A DNA stretch of 64,000 nt. Source: Arachis hypogaea. Lineage: Eukaryota > Streptophyta > Magnoliopsida > Fabales > Fabaceae. Within the stretch, counting starts at the first letter, position 1, and each line of letters begins with the position of its first letter. The position numbers were made by a program, and so were the translations under genes. The stretch lies in the NCBI RefSeq assembly GCF_003086295.3, contig NC_092044.1, positions 72,902,528-72,966,527 of the forward strand, read 5' to 3'. Shown in pieces: positions 44,557-56,658 of the stretch. Under the pieces are notes generated by a model, which saw only the letters and a list, made by a program, of their open reading frames with translations, was not told where the DNA came from and ran no database searches.

Positions 44557-46014
44557 TAGCTTAAAGAGATAAAATAAATGAGTAGGGAAAAGTAAGACTC
44601 ATGTAATGCAATGCAGCCTATCTATGAATGTAACTATATGCTAAGATACTTCTGTCCACTTGGTTAAAAGTAAACAATTTCTCCAAGACAAAAATAATTT
44701 AAATTCCACTAATTCTAATCATATAATAAAAGACAAGTAAACTTGTAGGAAGATAGCTCATAAAAGTAGGGAACATAGAATCAAGCATTGAACCCTTACT
44801 GATGGTGTATGTGCAGTATAGTCACTCAAGTGTATAAGGTAATCACTCTGCTCTTCTCTAGTCATGCTTTCTAAACTTTGTTCTTCACATAACCAATCAA
44901 CAATATTTAATGCACCAATGCAAACATCATGAGGTCTTTTCAAGGTTGTAATGGGGCTAAAGTAAGGGTGAGGATATATGTATGGCCAAGTGAGCTATAA
45001 TATGAATCTTTGATTAACCTAAGTTCTCACCTAACACACACACACTCTCTGTAATTCCAATTCATGCCTAGCTACCCATAGTTCCCACTTTTGCATCACA
45101 TACTCATGTACCAAATATTTCTTCAATTTTATCACATACGCATTGACCTTTTATTCAACTTAACACTGGGGTAATTTTGTCCCCTTATTTATTTTATTTA
45201 CTTAATTATTTGAATATATATATATATATATTTAGTTTTTTTATTTGTTTTTTTATTAAAAATATAAAAGTAAACATAACATATCAATGCACATGGATTT
45301 TTTTAATTTTTTTTTGGTCTCACATGAGTAGGTACCCAAATTTCCAATATTTTGTCAATGAAATACTTTCATCAACCCAAGTTCCCACAGTTCCCCACAC
45401 TTAATTGGCACACAGTCTCTAACTTAAGCTAACCAAAGATTCAATTTGGGGTAATTAATTTATTTTTCCGCTTAAGGCTAGTGATGTGGTAAAATACAGA
45501 ATAAATGGGGATTAAAAGGCTCAAGGTGGCTAACAAAGGTGATTGAAATGGTAGGCTATTTGGGATAAGTGAGCAAAAACAATTAATAGCCTCAATCATA
45601 TGCAAGCATGTAAATACACTAAATAGTGGACATATAGAATGGAACAAAGTAAAGTCTACAATCATAGAGGAGAAAACACACAAGATTAGAATATTATGGT
45701 TAAATAATGTAACCATGTAATTAAACTCAAATCTCACAGGTTGTGTGTGTTCTAGCTTTAAACCATGTTCGAATTTACAGTCTTCAAACAAGTTTTAACA
45801 CAAAAGTTTTGATTTAAATTAGTGAAATTTTCAAAAATAGGGTATAGGATCTTAAAAAGAAATTTATTACTTTAACCAAGCAAACATACATGCAAACAAG
45901 TATTATCATGCAATCTATTCTATTTAACAAAAGAAAAACTAAAATGTTGATGTTAAGAGAGAGAGCTTACCTCCAGAAGTTAGGTACTGACCGACTTCCC
46001 CACACTTAAAGCTT

Positions 46015-46032
46015 GGCACTGTCCTCGGTGCC
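46015..46032 (-). other. Internal AGGA-loop hairpin, C2
   Basis: On the minus strand GGCACCGAGGACAGTGCC pairs over GGCAC/GTGCC with the loop region CGAGGACA. AAGTGTGGGG follows ten bases later, as in C1 and A. Confidence 0.7.
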
Positions 46033-46974
46033 ATCAGTCAGGAACAAAGAGAGGGCTGGTAGCAGTGTCTCCATAATCGGGGCCGTAATGGCTCCCAGTG
46101 CTGCTAGGTAAGGTGGAGTCCGGAGTGTCTGGGTCTTCCTCAGGTGGGTGGTTACCAACAATCAGCTCCTTGAGGTATGTAAATCGGCACTTGTTACAGC
46201 ACTCCATTTGCTTCGCCTGCCGGTCCAGCCTCTGAAGTATCTGAGGGAGCAGCTGATTTGTTGAAGTTGCTTATGCTTTTTGTTCTTTTCCTTGCCGGTG
46301 GTTTGTTAAAGGCTCTCTCTGTACCCTTTTTGGTGGCCATCTTGAAAAGGGAGAAGAGAAAGGGGCATGAATTCAAAGGGATAGAGCAAGAAAGAGGGCA
46401 GTACAAGTGATGATCATGCCAAGGTAAAGAAGAATGTTGTTAACACATGGTCGCGACTCCATGCAATTAGGACATCAATGGAAATATAGCATGATAAATG
46501 GAGGGAATTAAATGCAAGATGTTTATTGGCATGCTGGCAAAGACATGAGTAGCGTAGATCAAACATTAAAAGCCAAAATGTAGTATTACTCGTAACAAAC
46601 TAATAATAACATTTGTATTGACAATTATATTTGATTAATAAAATATTTAAAGGGTTTTGTGAAAAACAGGCATTAGAGTAGAAAGATAGAATAATTAAGA
46701 ATTCACAATGCCATACGGGTTTTTCACAAACACTTGGTATGCATGTAAAAATCCAAAAATTAATATTAATTGTCAAATCACTCTTGATGATATCCACAAG
46801 CTCAAGTATAATAATATAAGATCCAAATAAAGCTCCAACACCAATATAAAGTTTAATGCATGAAGAAAAAGAAAAGAATGGAAAAGAAACCATAAATAAG
46901 TAAGCATGAAAGAGAAAAATTGTTAAATGCAATAAGAAGAATGAAGGAAGAAAGGAGAAGGGAATGAAATTCGG

Positions 46975-47380
46975 GATGCGACGCGCGCGCATTCATCACG
47001 CATGCGCTTGAGGACTGTATTCGCCATGCGACGCGTACGCGTGGGCGGTCTTGGAAGCAAAAAGGACGCGCACATGTCAGGGACGCATACGCGTGGATGA
47101 CCTTGTGCATCTAGCACAGTTCCAGCGTGGGAGCAGCACAACTTTTTGTCCCACATGCTATTTACGCCGATTTCCCTATCCACCTGTGCGCGTGCTTGAT
47201 GCATACGCGTGGCTTTTCCTTGTGGCAGACGCACTCATGTCATAAACGCGTGCGCGTGGGTCAAATTGTGCGCAAAGCACACCAGCCGCGCGATTCCATC
47301 GCAACTTTCTGTTCGTTGGATGGGGGAGCGAAACTACAATCGACGCCCACGCGTGGCCTGCGCGCACGCGTGGTTTGCCC
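46975..47380 (-). repeat. ACGCGT-type palindrome cluster, C2 internal region
   Basis: More than a dozen words such as GACGCGTACGCGT and ACGCGTGCGCGTGG within 400 bases, the inverse copy of 52205-52625 in C1. Confidence 0.85.
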
Positions 47381-47491
47381 CCTTTTTTTATGTAAAATGT
47401 AGAATGCAGGTAAATATGCAAAAATTATGAATGAACACTAATAAAAATAAAATAAAATATGATTAAGAATAAAAAGGAACGATTACACCAT

Positions 47492-47509
47492 GGTGGGTTG
47501 TCTCCCACC
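47492..47509 (-). other. Conserved post-ORF hairpin, C2
   Basis: On the minus strand GGTGGGAGACAACCCACC is a perfect 6-bp stem around AGACAA. Confidence 0.75.
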
Positions 47510-47894
47510 TAGCACTTTTAGTTAAAGTCCTTAAGTTGGACATTTGGTGAGCTCCTTGTCATGGTGGCTTGTGCTTGAACTCATCCTGGAATCCCCACCA
47601 ATGTTTGTAATTCCAATGGCCTCCAGGATCCCAAACTCGGTGCAAAGAGCTTTCAAGCAAGATTAAGCAAGTGACAATGCCCCAAGAGTGTTGATTGTTG
47701 GGAGAAATTCCGGGGTCCCAAACCCTGCCTTTGCACCCGTCTTCTTGTTAATCATCTTTGTTCCAACAAGGTGGTAAGCAATCCAAATTCTCACTGAGGC
47801 ATCCAAACATCTTCCTAGATCCATACAATTTAGTATTCTTCCAACCATGATAATTCAGTCATGAGCTTCCTACCACAATGAACCTAGGATTGTG

Positions 47895-49268
47895 TTACCA
47901 ACCACCAACCATCTCCCTCTTACTCTTATAGCCACAAAGAGCTCTAAGTTGCCCATCCGTCTCAAGCAACGCATATTCAAGTGGTCTAATTAAGCTTAGA
48001 GATGAGAGATTTACCCACATGAATGAAGGGATGGATGGTGATGGCTTTGGGGGAGAGGTCTCCAACAACCTTGGCAAGGTGATCTCCAGCTCCATTCCCT
48101 TGGGCTTTTCTTTAACAACTTCCACCTCTTTACAAGCCTCTTCAACTTCAACTGCTTTCTCTTGGTAGCTTTCTTCTAATTCGATCTCTTCTTCATTGTT
48201 CACCAAGGGCATGGGAGGTTGTGCTTCTTCTTCTTTAATCTCCATGTCTAGTCCAATGGGAGAGGATTCAAATGTAGATAAGAATTCATCAATGATTGAA
48301 TTCATCTCTTGATGAGTTCCTTCAAAGTCTTCAACCATGATATGCCTTGGAGGTTGTACACCCTCCTCAACACCAAATTCAAACTCATTAGAAGGGGGTT
48401 CTGTGACTTGAGGTTCCCATGGACGTTCCGCATCTCCCAAGTCTTCGACCACTTCTTCCTCTTCAACGATTACGGCTTCCTCCAATTGTTTCAATACAAG
48501 GTCATGCTGCTCACTGTCCACCAGAGTTTCTAGCTTCTCCTTCATGCTGCGTTCTTCAGTAGATTCTCCACATGAAGCCATGGGGGTTCTTTGAGTGTCC
48601 AAACGTTGGGAAGCTAACCGATTTATCGCTTGCTCCAGTTGATAAAGAGTTGCATAAAATTGATCCGTTGTTTCCTTGAGACAATCCTTTGATTCTTGTT
48701 TCGCTCGGCTATCATAAGTAGGATCATAGTGCTCTTGGATTGATGGATATGGACATGGTGTATATGGAGGTGGTGGTTCTTGGGAGTAATTGGGTTGGAA
48801 TTGGGGTGGCTTTATGTATGATTCATATGGCTCATAAGGTGGCTGGTATGGTGGATGATGGTTCGGGTCATATGGAGGTGAATGGTGAAAAGGGGCTTGT
48901 GAGTAGGGTGGTTCAGAGTTATGTTGAGGAGGTGGTTCATAAGCATATGGTGGGGCTTGTTGGTAACTACAAGAGGGTCCACCATATCTATCATCTTGGT
49001 ACGCACCTCGGAATGGCTCTTGACCATAGTAATTTGGTAGAGGTTGGTTGTCACAAAAAGGTCCACCATAACTATTGTCTTGGTATGCATCATAGAATGG
49101 TTGTTGGTTATAGCGCATTGGAGGGGGTTGTTACCAAGAGGGTTGATCATATCCTTGTGGTTCCTCCCATCTTTGATTATTCCAACCTTGATGCCTGTTC
49201 TCATTATAGCTTCCATTCCTTACAACAACATTGGAACCAAACATAAAACCAGAAGGGTGAGAATTCAT
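47895..49268 (-). pseudogene. C2 ORF1 (Tyr/Pro/Gln-rich then Glu-rich), one nonsense codon
   Basis: Best preserved copy of this ORF. Start MNSHPSGFMFGSNV at 49268. TAA at 49133-49131 stands where C1 has CAA (Gln). After that the frame is open for 407 codons. The N-terminal half is a YQ/PP repeat (PPPQHNSEPPYSQ). The middle is acidic with likely coiled coils (LEEAVIVEEEEVVEDLG). The C-terminal signature is LRALCGYKSKREMVGGW, where the frame stops at 47895. Conserved text after the stop (WDPGG and FKHKPP near 47560) shows that the ancestral product was longer. Its family is unknown to me; the primer-proximal position suggests a gag-like structural protein. Confidence 0.8.
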
Positions 49269-49393
49269 AATAGCTAAAGAAAATAAAAACTAATAAAAAA
49301 TAATGAAAATAAACTCCTAAAACTAGCAACACTAATAAACAAATGAAAAAGCAAATATTGACAATAACCAATATTAAGGCACACGTTTGTAAT

Positions 49394-49411
49394 TCCCCGG
49401 CAATGGCGCCA
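49394..49411 (-). promoter_or_regulatory. Primer binding site, tRNA-Asp, C2
   Basis: On the minus strand TGGCGCCATTGCCGGGGA, one mismatch, three bases after the LTR end at 49415. Confidence 0.92.
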
Positions 49412-49414
49412 TTT

Positions 49415-50887
49415 TGACAAGTAGATTTTTGCTAGTAAAGAATTTCATAAGAATAATCAAATTGTAAGTATAGTTTCTAAACTAGCAAAGAATCCCTTCG
49501 TAAAAAAGTTTGGTTGTCACAAGTAACAAAACCCCTAAAAAGTAATAACTGAAGTATTTAAACCTCGGGTCATCTCTCAAGGAATTGCAGGGAGGTGTAT
49601 TTATTATTGGATATGAGTTTTGTGGGAAATTTGGAGTTTGGGCAATGGGCACAAAAATAATTATAAATTAAAGTAATGAAAATTAACAAGAGGTTTTATG
49701 TAATTAAATTAAAAAGCCTTGACTGGGGGTATGATTAATTGGAAGTTCTATCCTTGTTGGAATTTTCTCAAGTGTAGTATCAAAAGGTTGTTATTTTCAC
49801 TTAGTTAACCCTTACTAAATAAAGGAAAGTCAAGTGATTGAGCTAACTCTTATTCGCAAATCCTAATCCTCTCCCTTGGGACGGACTAGCGTTAGTAAAT
49901 AGAGAATTAGCCAACAACTTCCAATTTAACTAATCACTTGAGTATTCTAACTCAAGTGTCTCCTTTTAATCAACCTCCATGTCAAGTTGGGAGTCTACTC
50001 TATCAACATGCATACCATCTTTGTCGTTGGGAGAAGGGAGTAGGAAAGAGACATGATAATAAAATTGAAAGCAATTAAATAAATAATAAAATTAAATGAA
50101 AAGGTATTAAAATTAAGGATATGAAAGAGTTAGGGACAAAGAAAACAAACTAGAATGATAAAAACTCAATAGAGGTAGTAACTCTTGTAATATCCAACTC
50201 AACTGCATAAAATTAGGAATCCTAAAATCTTTGAGAGAGAAAAGAGCCTCTCTCTCTAAAAACTACATCTAAAACCTAAAATTATGAATTATGAGCCTCC
50301 CTGTTCATTCCTCCACTTTGCAGCCTTTAATCTGTGTTTTCTGGGCCGAGAACTGGACCAAAAATAGCCCAGAATTCGCTGGGGGTGAATTCCCAAGCGC
50401 TAATTTTTGAAGATCCACACGTGTGCGTGGATTCACGCGTGCACATCACTTATCTTCAGGGAAACTATGGCAGATTATATATCATTTTGAAGCCCCAGAT
50501 GTTAGCTTTCCAACGCAACTAAAACCGCCTTATTTGGATCTCTATAGCTCATGTTATGACCGTTTGAGTGCGAAGAGGTCAGGCTGGACAGCTTAGCAAT
50601 TTCTTCAACTTCTTGTATTCCTTCCACTTTTGCATGCTTCCTTTCCATCCTCTAAGCCATTCCTGCCCTATAAATCCTGAAATCACTTAACACACATATC
50701 ACGTCATCGAATGGTATAAAAGGGATTAATTTTTGGTAATTTAGAGGCTTGGGAAGCAAGTTTCCAATTATAGAACAAGACTAGGAAGGAGTTGTAAAGC
50801 CATACAAATCATATGAATAAATAGGTAAAGACTTGATAAAAATCACTCAATTAAACACAAGATAAACCATAAAATAGTGATTTATCA
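49415..50887 (-). repeat. C2 5' LTR
   Basis: Collinear with 43046-44519. It contains 'ctttgcagcc' (50316-50325) where C1 LTRs have the complement of a TATA box. Confidence 0.92.
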
Positions 50888-50892
50888 GCTAG

Positions 50893-51730
50893 TGACATGG
50901 AACAAGAGAGAAGGGATCGTCTTAGGGACGCGATGGATCGGTTACATGTGGCCCTATTTCCAGAGGAGCAAGAGGAAGCCCAAAATGTGGAGGTAAGAGA
51001 GACCCTTGAAGATGAAGGAGTAGTTGAAGGGAGTTGTCATAGAAAGAAAATCATCAAGGAGGAGTACGATTTTATGCTAAAACAACTGGAGGAAGCTGTA
51101 AATATTGAAAAAGAAGAAGTGGTTGAAGACTTAGGAGATGTTGAACCTCCATGGGAAAGTCAAGTTATAGAGCCTCCTTCAAAGATGTTTGAAATTGATG
51201 TTGAGGAGGGTGTACAACCTCCAAGGCATAGCCTAGTTGAAGACTTTGAAGAGGTTGATCAAGAGATGAACTCAATCATTGATGAATCCTTATCTACAAT
51301 TGAATCCTCTCCCATTGGACTTGAGATGGAGATTAAAGAAGAAGAAGCACAACCCCCCATGCCCTTAGAAAGCAGTGAAGAGGAGATTGAATTAGAAGAA
51401 AGCTACCAAGAGGAAGATGTTGAAATTGAAGAAGCTTACAAGGAGGTGGAAGAATTCAAAGAAGAGCACAAGGGAGTGGAGCTTGCAAGATCATTAGAAA
51501 CACCTCTCCCAAGGCCATTACCGTCCAACACAACATTCAAGTGGGTAAAATTCTTATCATTAACCTTTACTTTCCCACTTGAATATGGGCTACTAGAGAC
51601 GGATGATCAACTTAGAGCTCTTTGTGGCATTAAGAGTAAGAGGAAGATGGTTAGTGGTTGGAGTTGTCAAGCAAGGTTCAACATGATTGTATGCTCCAAG
51701 TTAAAATGCAAAGGTTGGTGTAGAGCTTAA
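50893..51730 (+). pseudogene. C1 ORF1, 3' half (Glu-rich, LRALCG end)
   Basis: Continuation of 42285-43045 after C2. It opens with DMEQERRDRLRDAMDRL, an evident coiled coil also found in A. Acidic repeats follow (LEEAVNIEKEEVVEDLG; EESYQEEDVEIEEAYKEVEE), then a conserved C-terminal domain PLEYGLLETDDQLRALCGIK. The frame stops at 51730, but conserved residues (WDPGGYW, DEFKHKPP) extend to about 51999, so the stop is secondary. No catalytic motif seen. Confidence 0.78.
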
Positions 51731-52049
51731 TTGAATGGGTCTAGGAAGTTGCTTGGATGTCTCTGTGAGAATTTAGATTGCTTGCCACCCAGTTGGAACA
51801 ATGATTATCAATAAGAAGACAGGTGCAAAGGCAGGGTTTGGGATCCTGGAATTCATTTTGATAATCAATACCCCTGGAGCACGATCACCTGCTTTAATTT
51901 GTTCGAAGGCTTTACGTGCCTAGTTTGGGACCCCGGAGGCTATTGGATTTCCAAACGTTGGTGGAAATTTCTGGATGAGTTCAAGCATAAGCCACCATAA
52001 CAAGGAGCTCATCAGATGTCCAACTTAAGGACTTTAACTAAAAGTGCTA

Positions 52050-52067
52050 GGTGAGAGACAACCCACC
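52050..52067 (+). other. Conserved post-ORF hairpin, C1
   Basis: GGTGAGAGACAACCCACC: same stem as C2 with one mismatched pair, loop AGACAA. Confidence 0.65.
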
Positions 52068-52204
52068 ATGGTATAATCATTCCATTTTATCCTTGGTCCT
52101 ATTTTATTTTATTTTCATTAGTGTTCATTCATAATTTCTGCATATTCGTCTGCATTCTGCATTCTACATTTTGCATTCTGCATACACACAAAAAAGGGGA
52201 CAAA

Positions 52205-52625
52205 CCACGCGTGCGCGCAGGCCACGCGTGGGCGTCGATGGCAACTTCGCTCCCCATCCAACGAACAGAAAGTTGTGATGGAATCGTGCGGCTAGTGTGC
52301 TCTACGCACAATTCGACCCACGCAAATGCATCTATGACGCGTGCGCATCAATTGCCACAAGGGAAAGCTACGCGTACGCGTCAAGCACGCGCACACGTGG
52401 ATAGTGAAATCGGCATAAATAGCATGTGTGACAGAAAGTTGTGTTGCCCCCACGCTGGAACTGTGCTAGAGGCACAAGGTCATCCACGCGTACACGTCCT
52501 TGACGCGTGCGCGTCCTTTTTTGCTTCCAAAACCACCCACGTGTACGCATGGGTGATGCATATGCGTCGCATGGCGAATACAGTTCTCACACGCACACGT
52601 GATGCACGCGTGTGCGTCGCGTCCC
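52205..52625 (+). repeat. ACGCGT-type palindrome cluster, C1 internal region
   Basis: Dense CG words (CCACGCGTGGGCG, ACGCGTACGCGTC, ACGCGTGTGCGTCG) in AT-rich surroundings, matching A 4175-4430 and C2 46975-47380. Confidence 0.85.
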
Positions 52626-53346
52626 GATTTTTCATTCCCTTCTCCTTTCTTCCTTCATTTTTCTTATTGCATTTAACAATTTTTCTCTTTCATGCTTAGT
52701 TATTTATGGTTTCTTTTCCATTCTTTTCTTTTTCTTCATGCGTTAATTTTTATTTTGGTGTTGGAGCTTTATTTGGGTCTTATATTATTATACTTGAGCT
52801 TGTGGATATCATCAAGAGTGATTTGACAATTAATATTAATATTTGGATTTTTACATGCATACCAAGTGTTTATGAAAAGCCCGTATGGCATTGTGAATTC
52901 TTAATTATTCTATCCTTCTACTCTAATGCCTGTTTTTTCACAAAACCCTTCCAATATTTTATTAATTAAATATAATTGTCAATATAAACGTTATTGTTAG
53001 TTTGTTACGACTGATAATACATTTTGGCTTATAATGCTTGATCTATGCTATTCATGTCTTTGCCAGCATGCCAATAAACATCTTACATTTAATTGCCTTA
53101 ATTTATCATGCTATATTTCCATTGATGTCCTAATTTCATGGAGTCGCAACCATGTGTTAACAACATTCTTCTTTACTTTGGCATGATTATCACTCGTACT
53201 GCCCTTTTCCTTGCTATATCCCTTTGACTTCATGTTCCTTTCTCTTCTCCCTTTTCAGGATGGCCACCAAGAAGGGTAAAGAGCAAACCTCTACAAAGAG
53301 CACCAGCTGAGGAACTACAACCCCTGCCCATCTGCACAACTTTGCA

Positions 53347-53397
53347 TGCACCGAGGACGGTGCAATATTTAAGTGTGGGGAGGTCGATACCGACTTC
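53347..53397 (+). other. Internal AGGA-loop hairpins and polypurine-like word, C1
   Basis: TGCACCGAGGACGGTGCA (7-bp stem, loop AGGA), AAGTGTGGGG at 53371-53380, then GGAGGTCG with CGACTTCC around ATAC. Confidence 0.78.
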
Positions 53398-54872
53398 CGT
53401 GGGTTAGTTATTTTCTTCTCAACACCAATATTCAATTTTTTATGTTAATTTAGTTGTTGCATTTGCATGTTTGATTGCATATTTGTTTGATTTTGTGCAT
53501 GTTCTTCTACTACTACTTAGTTGAAGTAATATTTTCTTTTTTTCAAGACCCTTTTTATAGCATTTACTAATTTAAATCAAAATTTTTGTGTTAAAACTTG
53601 TTTGAAGTTGTATTTGGAACATAAAATGATAGCTAAGAACACACAACCCGTGAGATTTGAGCTTAATTACATGGTTACATTATTTAACCATAATATTTTA
53701 TTTTTTTGTGTTTCCTTCTCTATGATTGCAATCTTTGCTTTGTTCCATTCTATATGTCCATTGTTTAGTGTATTTACATGCTTGCATATGATTGAGGCCA
53801 TCATTTGTTATTAGCTCACTTATCCTAAATAGCCTACCATTTCACTTACCTTTGTTAGCCACTTTGAGCCTTTTAATCCCTATTTGTTCTGTATTTTACC
53901 ACATCACTAGCCTTAAGCAGACAAACAATTAATTATCCCATTGAATCTTTGGTTAGCTTAAGATAGAGATTGTATGTCAACTAAGTGTGGGGAAACTGTG
54001 GGAAACCTGGGTTAACAGGGAATGTGTTATGTTTCTACTCCATTTAAATATTGGAAATTTGGGTACCTACTTATGTGAGACCTAAAAAACTTAAAAATCC
54101 ATGTGCATTGATATGTTATGTTTACTTTTATATTTTTAATTAAAAAAAAGGAAAAAAGAAAAAAAAGAAAAAAAGAAAAGAAAAAAAGAGAAAAAAAAGA
54201 AGAAAAAATATATATAATATAAATAAATAAATAAATAGGTGATAAAATTACCCCCAATGTTAAGTTTAATAAAAGATCAATGCATATGTGATACAAATTA
54301 AAAGAAAAGTTGATACATGAGTATATGATGCAAAAGTGGGAATTTTGGGTAGCTAGGCATGATTTAAGAAGTTATATAGAATGTGTGTGTGTTTATGTGA
54401 GAGCTTATGTTAGTCAAGGATTTAATTTAAGCTCACCTAGCCATACATATATCCTCACACTTGCCTTGGCCCCATTACAACCTTGAAAAGACCTCATGAT
54501 GTTTGCATTGGTACATTAAATAATTGTTGATTGGTTAGATGAAGAACAAAGTTTAGAAAGCATGATTAGAGAAGAGTAGAGTAAATTAACCCTAGACACT
54601 TGAGAGATTAGACTGCACATAAACTACCAGTGAGGGTTCAATACTTGATTCTATATTCCCTGCTTTCATGAGCTCTCTTCTTACAAGTTTACTTGTCTTT
54701 TATTGTGTAATTTGAATTAGTGGAATTTCATTCATATTTGTCCTAAAGAACTTGTTTACTTTTAACCAAGTAGGTAGAAACATCTTAGTATGTAGTTGCA
54801 TTCATATAGATAGGTTGCATTTCATACATTCTACCATTCCTCTTCATTCCTTTATAGCTTCTCTTGAGCTTA

Positions 54873-54908
54873 GCATGAGAACATGCAAATGTTTAAGTGT
54901 GGGGAGAT
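54873..54908 (+). other. Pre-LTR hairpin and polypurine tract, C1
   Basis: GCATGAGAACATGC is a 5-bp stem with loop AGAA. It is followed by AAATGTTT, then AAGTGTGGGGAGAT and the LTR at 54909. Confidence 0.8.
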
Positions 54909-56372
54909 TGATAAACTACTATTTTATGGTTTATCTTGTGCTCAATTGAGTGGTTTTTATCAAGTTTTTGCACACTTATTCATACTAATTGCATGGATTT
55001 ACATTTTCCTTCCTAACTTTGTGCTATGATCGAAAACATGTTTCTTTGGCCTTAAATTTTCTATGTTTAATCCCCTCTTATTACCATTCGATGCCGTGAT
55101 ATGTGTGTTAAGTGTTTTCAGAGATTACAGGGCAGGAATGGCTTAGAGGATGGAAAGGAAGCATGCAAAAGTGGAAGGAACACAAGAAACTGAAGGAATT
55201 GCTGAGCTGTCCAGCCTGACCTCTTCGCACTCAAATGATCATAACTTGAGCTATAGAGGTTCAATTGAGGCGGTTTCAGTTGCATTGAAAAGCTAACATC
55301 CGGGGTTTCGAAATGATATATAATTTGTTATAGTGTCCGTACATCTAAATGATGCGCACGCGTGATTCACGTGCTCGCATCGCAGTGATGAAAAACCTGT
55401 GTGGCAGATTTCGCCCCCAGTGATTTTTGGGCTGCTTCTGGCCCAGTTTTCAACCCAGAAAACACAGATTATAGACTATAAAGTGGTGGAATCCATCCAT
55501 TCATTCACATGGCTTATTATTCACAATTTTAGGTTTTAGATGTAGTTTCTAGAGAGAGAGGCTCTCTCCTCTCTCTTAGGATTTAGGATTAGGATTCCTC
55601 TTAAAGGTTAGATTTACTTCTTCTTCATTCCAGGTTCAATGTTCCTTTACTTTAATTTCTCTTCTACTTTTATTTATTCTATTATTTTAGTTTGTTAATA
55701 TTGGTTTATGAACTCCATGTTAGGATTGATTTTCTTATTTAATACACATTGAGGTATTTTAGATTTAAGATTGCTTTCTTCAAATTCAAGTTATTGATGC
55801 TTTCAATTTAATTTAGATTTTTTTCCGTTTGCTTTGGTTGAGTAATTGGTGACACTTGAGCTATCAAACTCAGCTGTTGATTGGAAATTGGAATTTGCTG
55901 ATTGATTTGGATCCCTCTAAAGCTAGGCTTTCCATAGGAGTTGACTAGGACTTGAGGAATCAAATTGATTAGTCCACTTGACTTTCTTTTATTTAGTAAG
56001 GGTTAACTAAGTGGGAGCAATAAACAATTCTCATCACACCTGATAAGGATAACTAGGATGGGATTTCCAATTCTCATACCTTGCCAAGAGTTTTTCTAGT
56101 TATTAATTTATTTTCTTGCCATCTAAATTCCTTGTTCAAACCTTTCAAAAAACCCAAAAGATACTTTTCCATAACCAATAATAAATCATACCTCCCTGTA
56201 ATTCCTTGAGAGACGACTCGAGGTTTAAATACTTCGGTTATTACTTTTTAGGGATTTTATTACTTGTGACAACCAAACTTTTGTACGAAAGGATTCTTTG
56301 CTGATTTAGAAACTATACTTACAACGTAATTATTTTTATGAAATTCTTTACTAGCAAAAGTCTGTTCATCAG
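54909..56372 (+). repeat. C1 3' LTR, uninterrupted
   Basis: TGATAAACTAC to GTTCATCA, 1464 bp; the reference for reconstructing the split 5' LTR. TATAAA at 55477-55482. Confidence 0.95.
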
Positions 56373-56424
56373 GGACCAATTTGGAGATCGGATAATTTTT
56401 CAGGGACTAATTTGGCTATTTACT
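56373..56424 (-). repeat. MULE1 right terminal inverted repeat, outer part
   Basis: Reverse complement of 27215-27266 with about four differences; begins with gggac, the C1 target duplication. Confidence 0.9.
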
Positions 56425-56559
56425 CATCTCTTATATGTATAAGAAGTGACAATCTAAAGGAATTTCAGTTAAATGACTTTTATATACATATCAAACTTTA
56501 TATGTTAAAATTTTCCAGCAAAATAGTATGATAGAGAGAAATCACTAAGATATAATGGA

Positions 56560-56658
56560 GAGAGAACTATTTGTGTATTAGTGAAGCTTTTATCAGTTTT
56601 GACCAAAGAACAAATAATAAACATTTTCACTAAATTATTAGCTCCAACACTATTTTAG
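56560..56658 (+). pseudogene. Tail of a Ty1/copia pol (RNase H end)
   Basis: One frame reads VLTKEQIINIFTKLLAPTLF and then a stop at 56656-56658. This is the typical end of copia Pol (x-T-x-x-Q-x-A-D-I-F-T-K-x-L). About 30 codons are recognisable and the rest is lost, so it is a small relic. Confidence 0.65.

Larger units (their letters stand above)
44557..47490 (-). other. C2 3' untranslated region
   Basis: Long non-coding region. It includes a T/A-rich polypyrimidine run (purine on the element strand, about 45232-45258), an internal hairpin (46015-46032) next to CCCCACACTT (45998-46007) and the CG-palindrome cluster (46975-47380). Open frames here are not supported. Confidence 0.7.
43046..50887 (-). 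mobile_element. Element C2, same family as C1, inserted in reverse
   Basis: Target duplication gctag at 43041-43045 and 50888-50892. On the minus strand the 5' LTR is 49415-50887 (1473 bp), the primer site 49394-49411, the ORF 49268-47895, and the 3' LTR 43046-44519 (1474 bp). Length 7842 bp. Its two LTRs share a variant of the TATA region not found in C1, so they come from a related but distinct source copy. Confidence 0.93.
51731..54908 (+). other. C1 3' untranslated region
   Basis: Holds the post-ORF hairpin (52050), CG-palindrome cluster (52205-52625), AGGA hairpins (53347-53397), a purine run (54138-54208) and the pre-LTR hairpin (54873-54886) followed by AAGTGTGGGGAGAT. The open frame at 52121-52699 lies across the palindromes and is not supported. 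Confidence 0.75.
30446..56372 (+). mobile_element. Element C1, non-autonomous tRNA-Asp LTR retrotransposon, host of D and C2
   Basis: Target duplication gggac at 30441-30445 and 56373-56377. The 5' LTR is 30446-31468 plus 41763-42202 (1463 bp after removing D and its repeated tcttt). The 3' LTR is 54909-56372 (1464 bp). Without D and C2 the element is about 7.8 kb, matching C2 (7842 bp). It has one ORF of unknown family, no protease and no pol. The 5' LTR begins TAATAAACC, a one-base change from TGATAAACC. Confidence 0.93.
27212..56424 (-). mobile_element. MULE1, a Mutator-like DNA transposon split by nested retrotransposons
   Basis: The left terminal inverted repeat starts at about 27214 ('gagtaaatagccaaattagt'). 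Its reverse complement ends at 56424, with the inner part of the right repeat at 30345-30445 and the outer part at 56373-56424. The two repeats pair closely over about 150 bp. Flanks CATCTTTTA (27203-27211) and CATCTCTTA (56425-56433) look like a 9-bp target duplication with one mismatch, as expected for MULEs. Without the insertion of 30446-56372 and its repeated gggac the element is about 3.3 kb. It carries a GRF-type gene on the plus strand and transposase remnants on the minus strand. Confidence 0.85.

Noticed and set aside
48740..49246. 168-codon frame on the plus strand
   Set aside because: Antisense to the conserved C2 ORF on the minus strand; composition follows from its YQ/PP repeats.
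52121..52699. Open frame of 192 codons
   Set aside because: It lies over the CG-palindrome cluster and CT-rich DNA of C1, with no domain. Self-complementary repeats keep several frames open.
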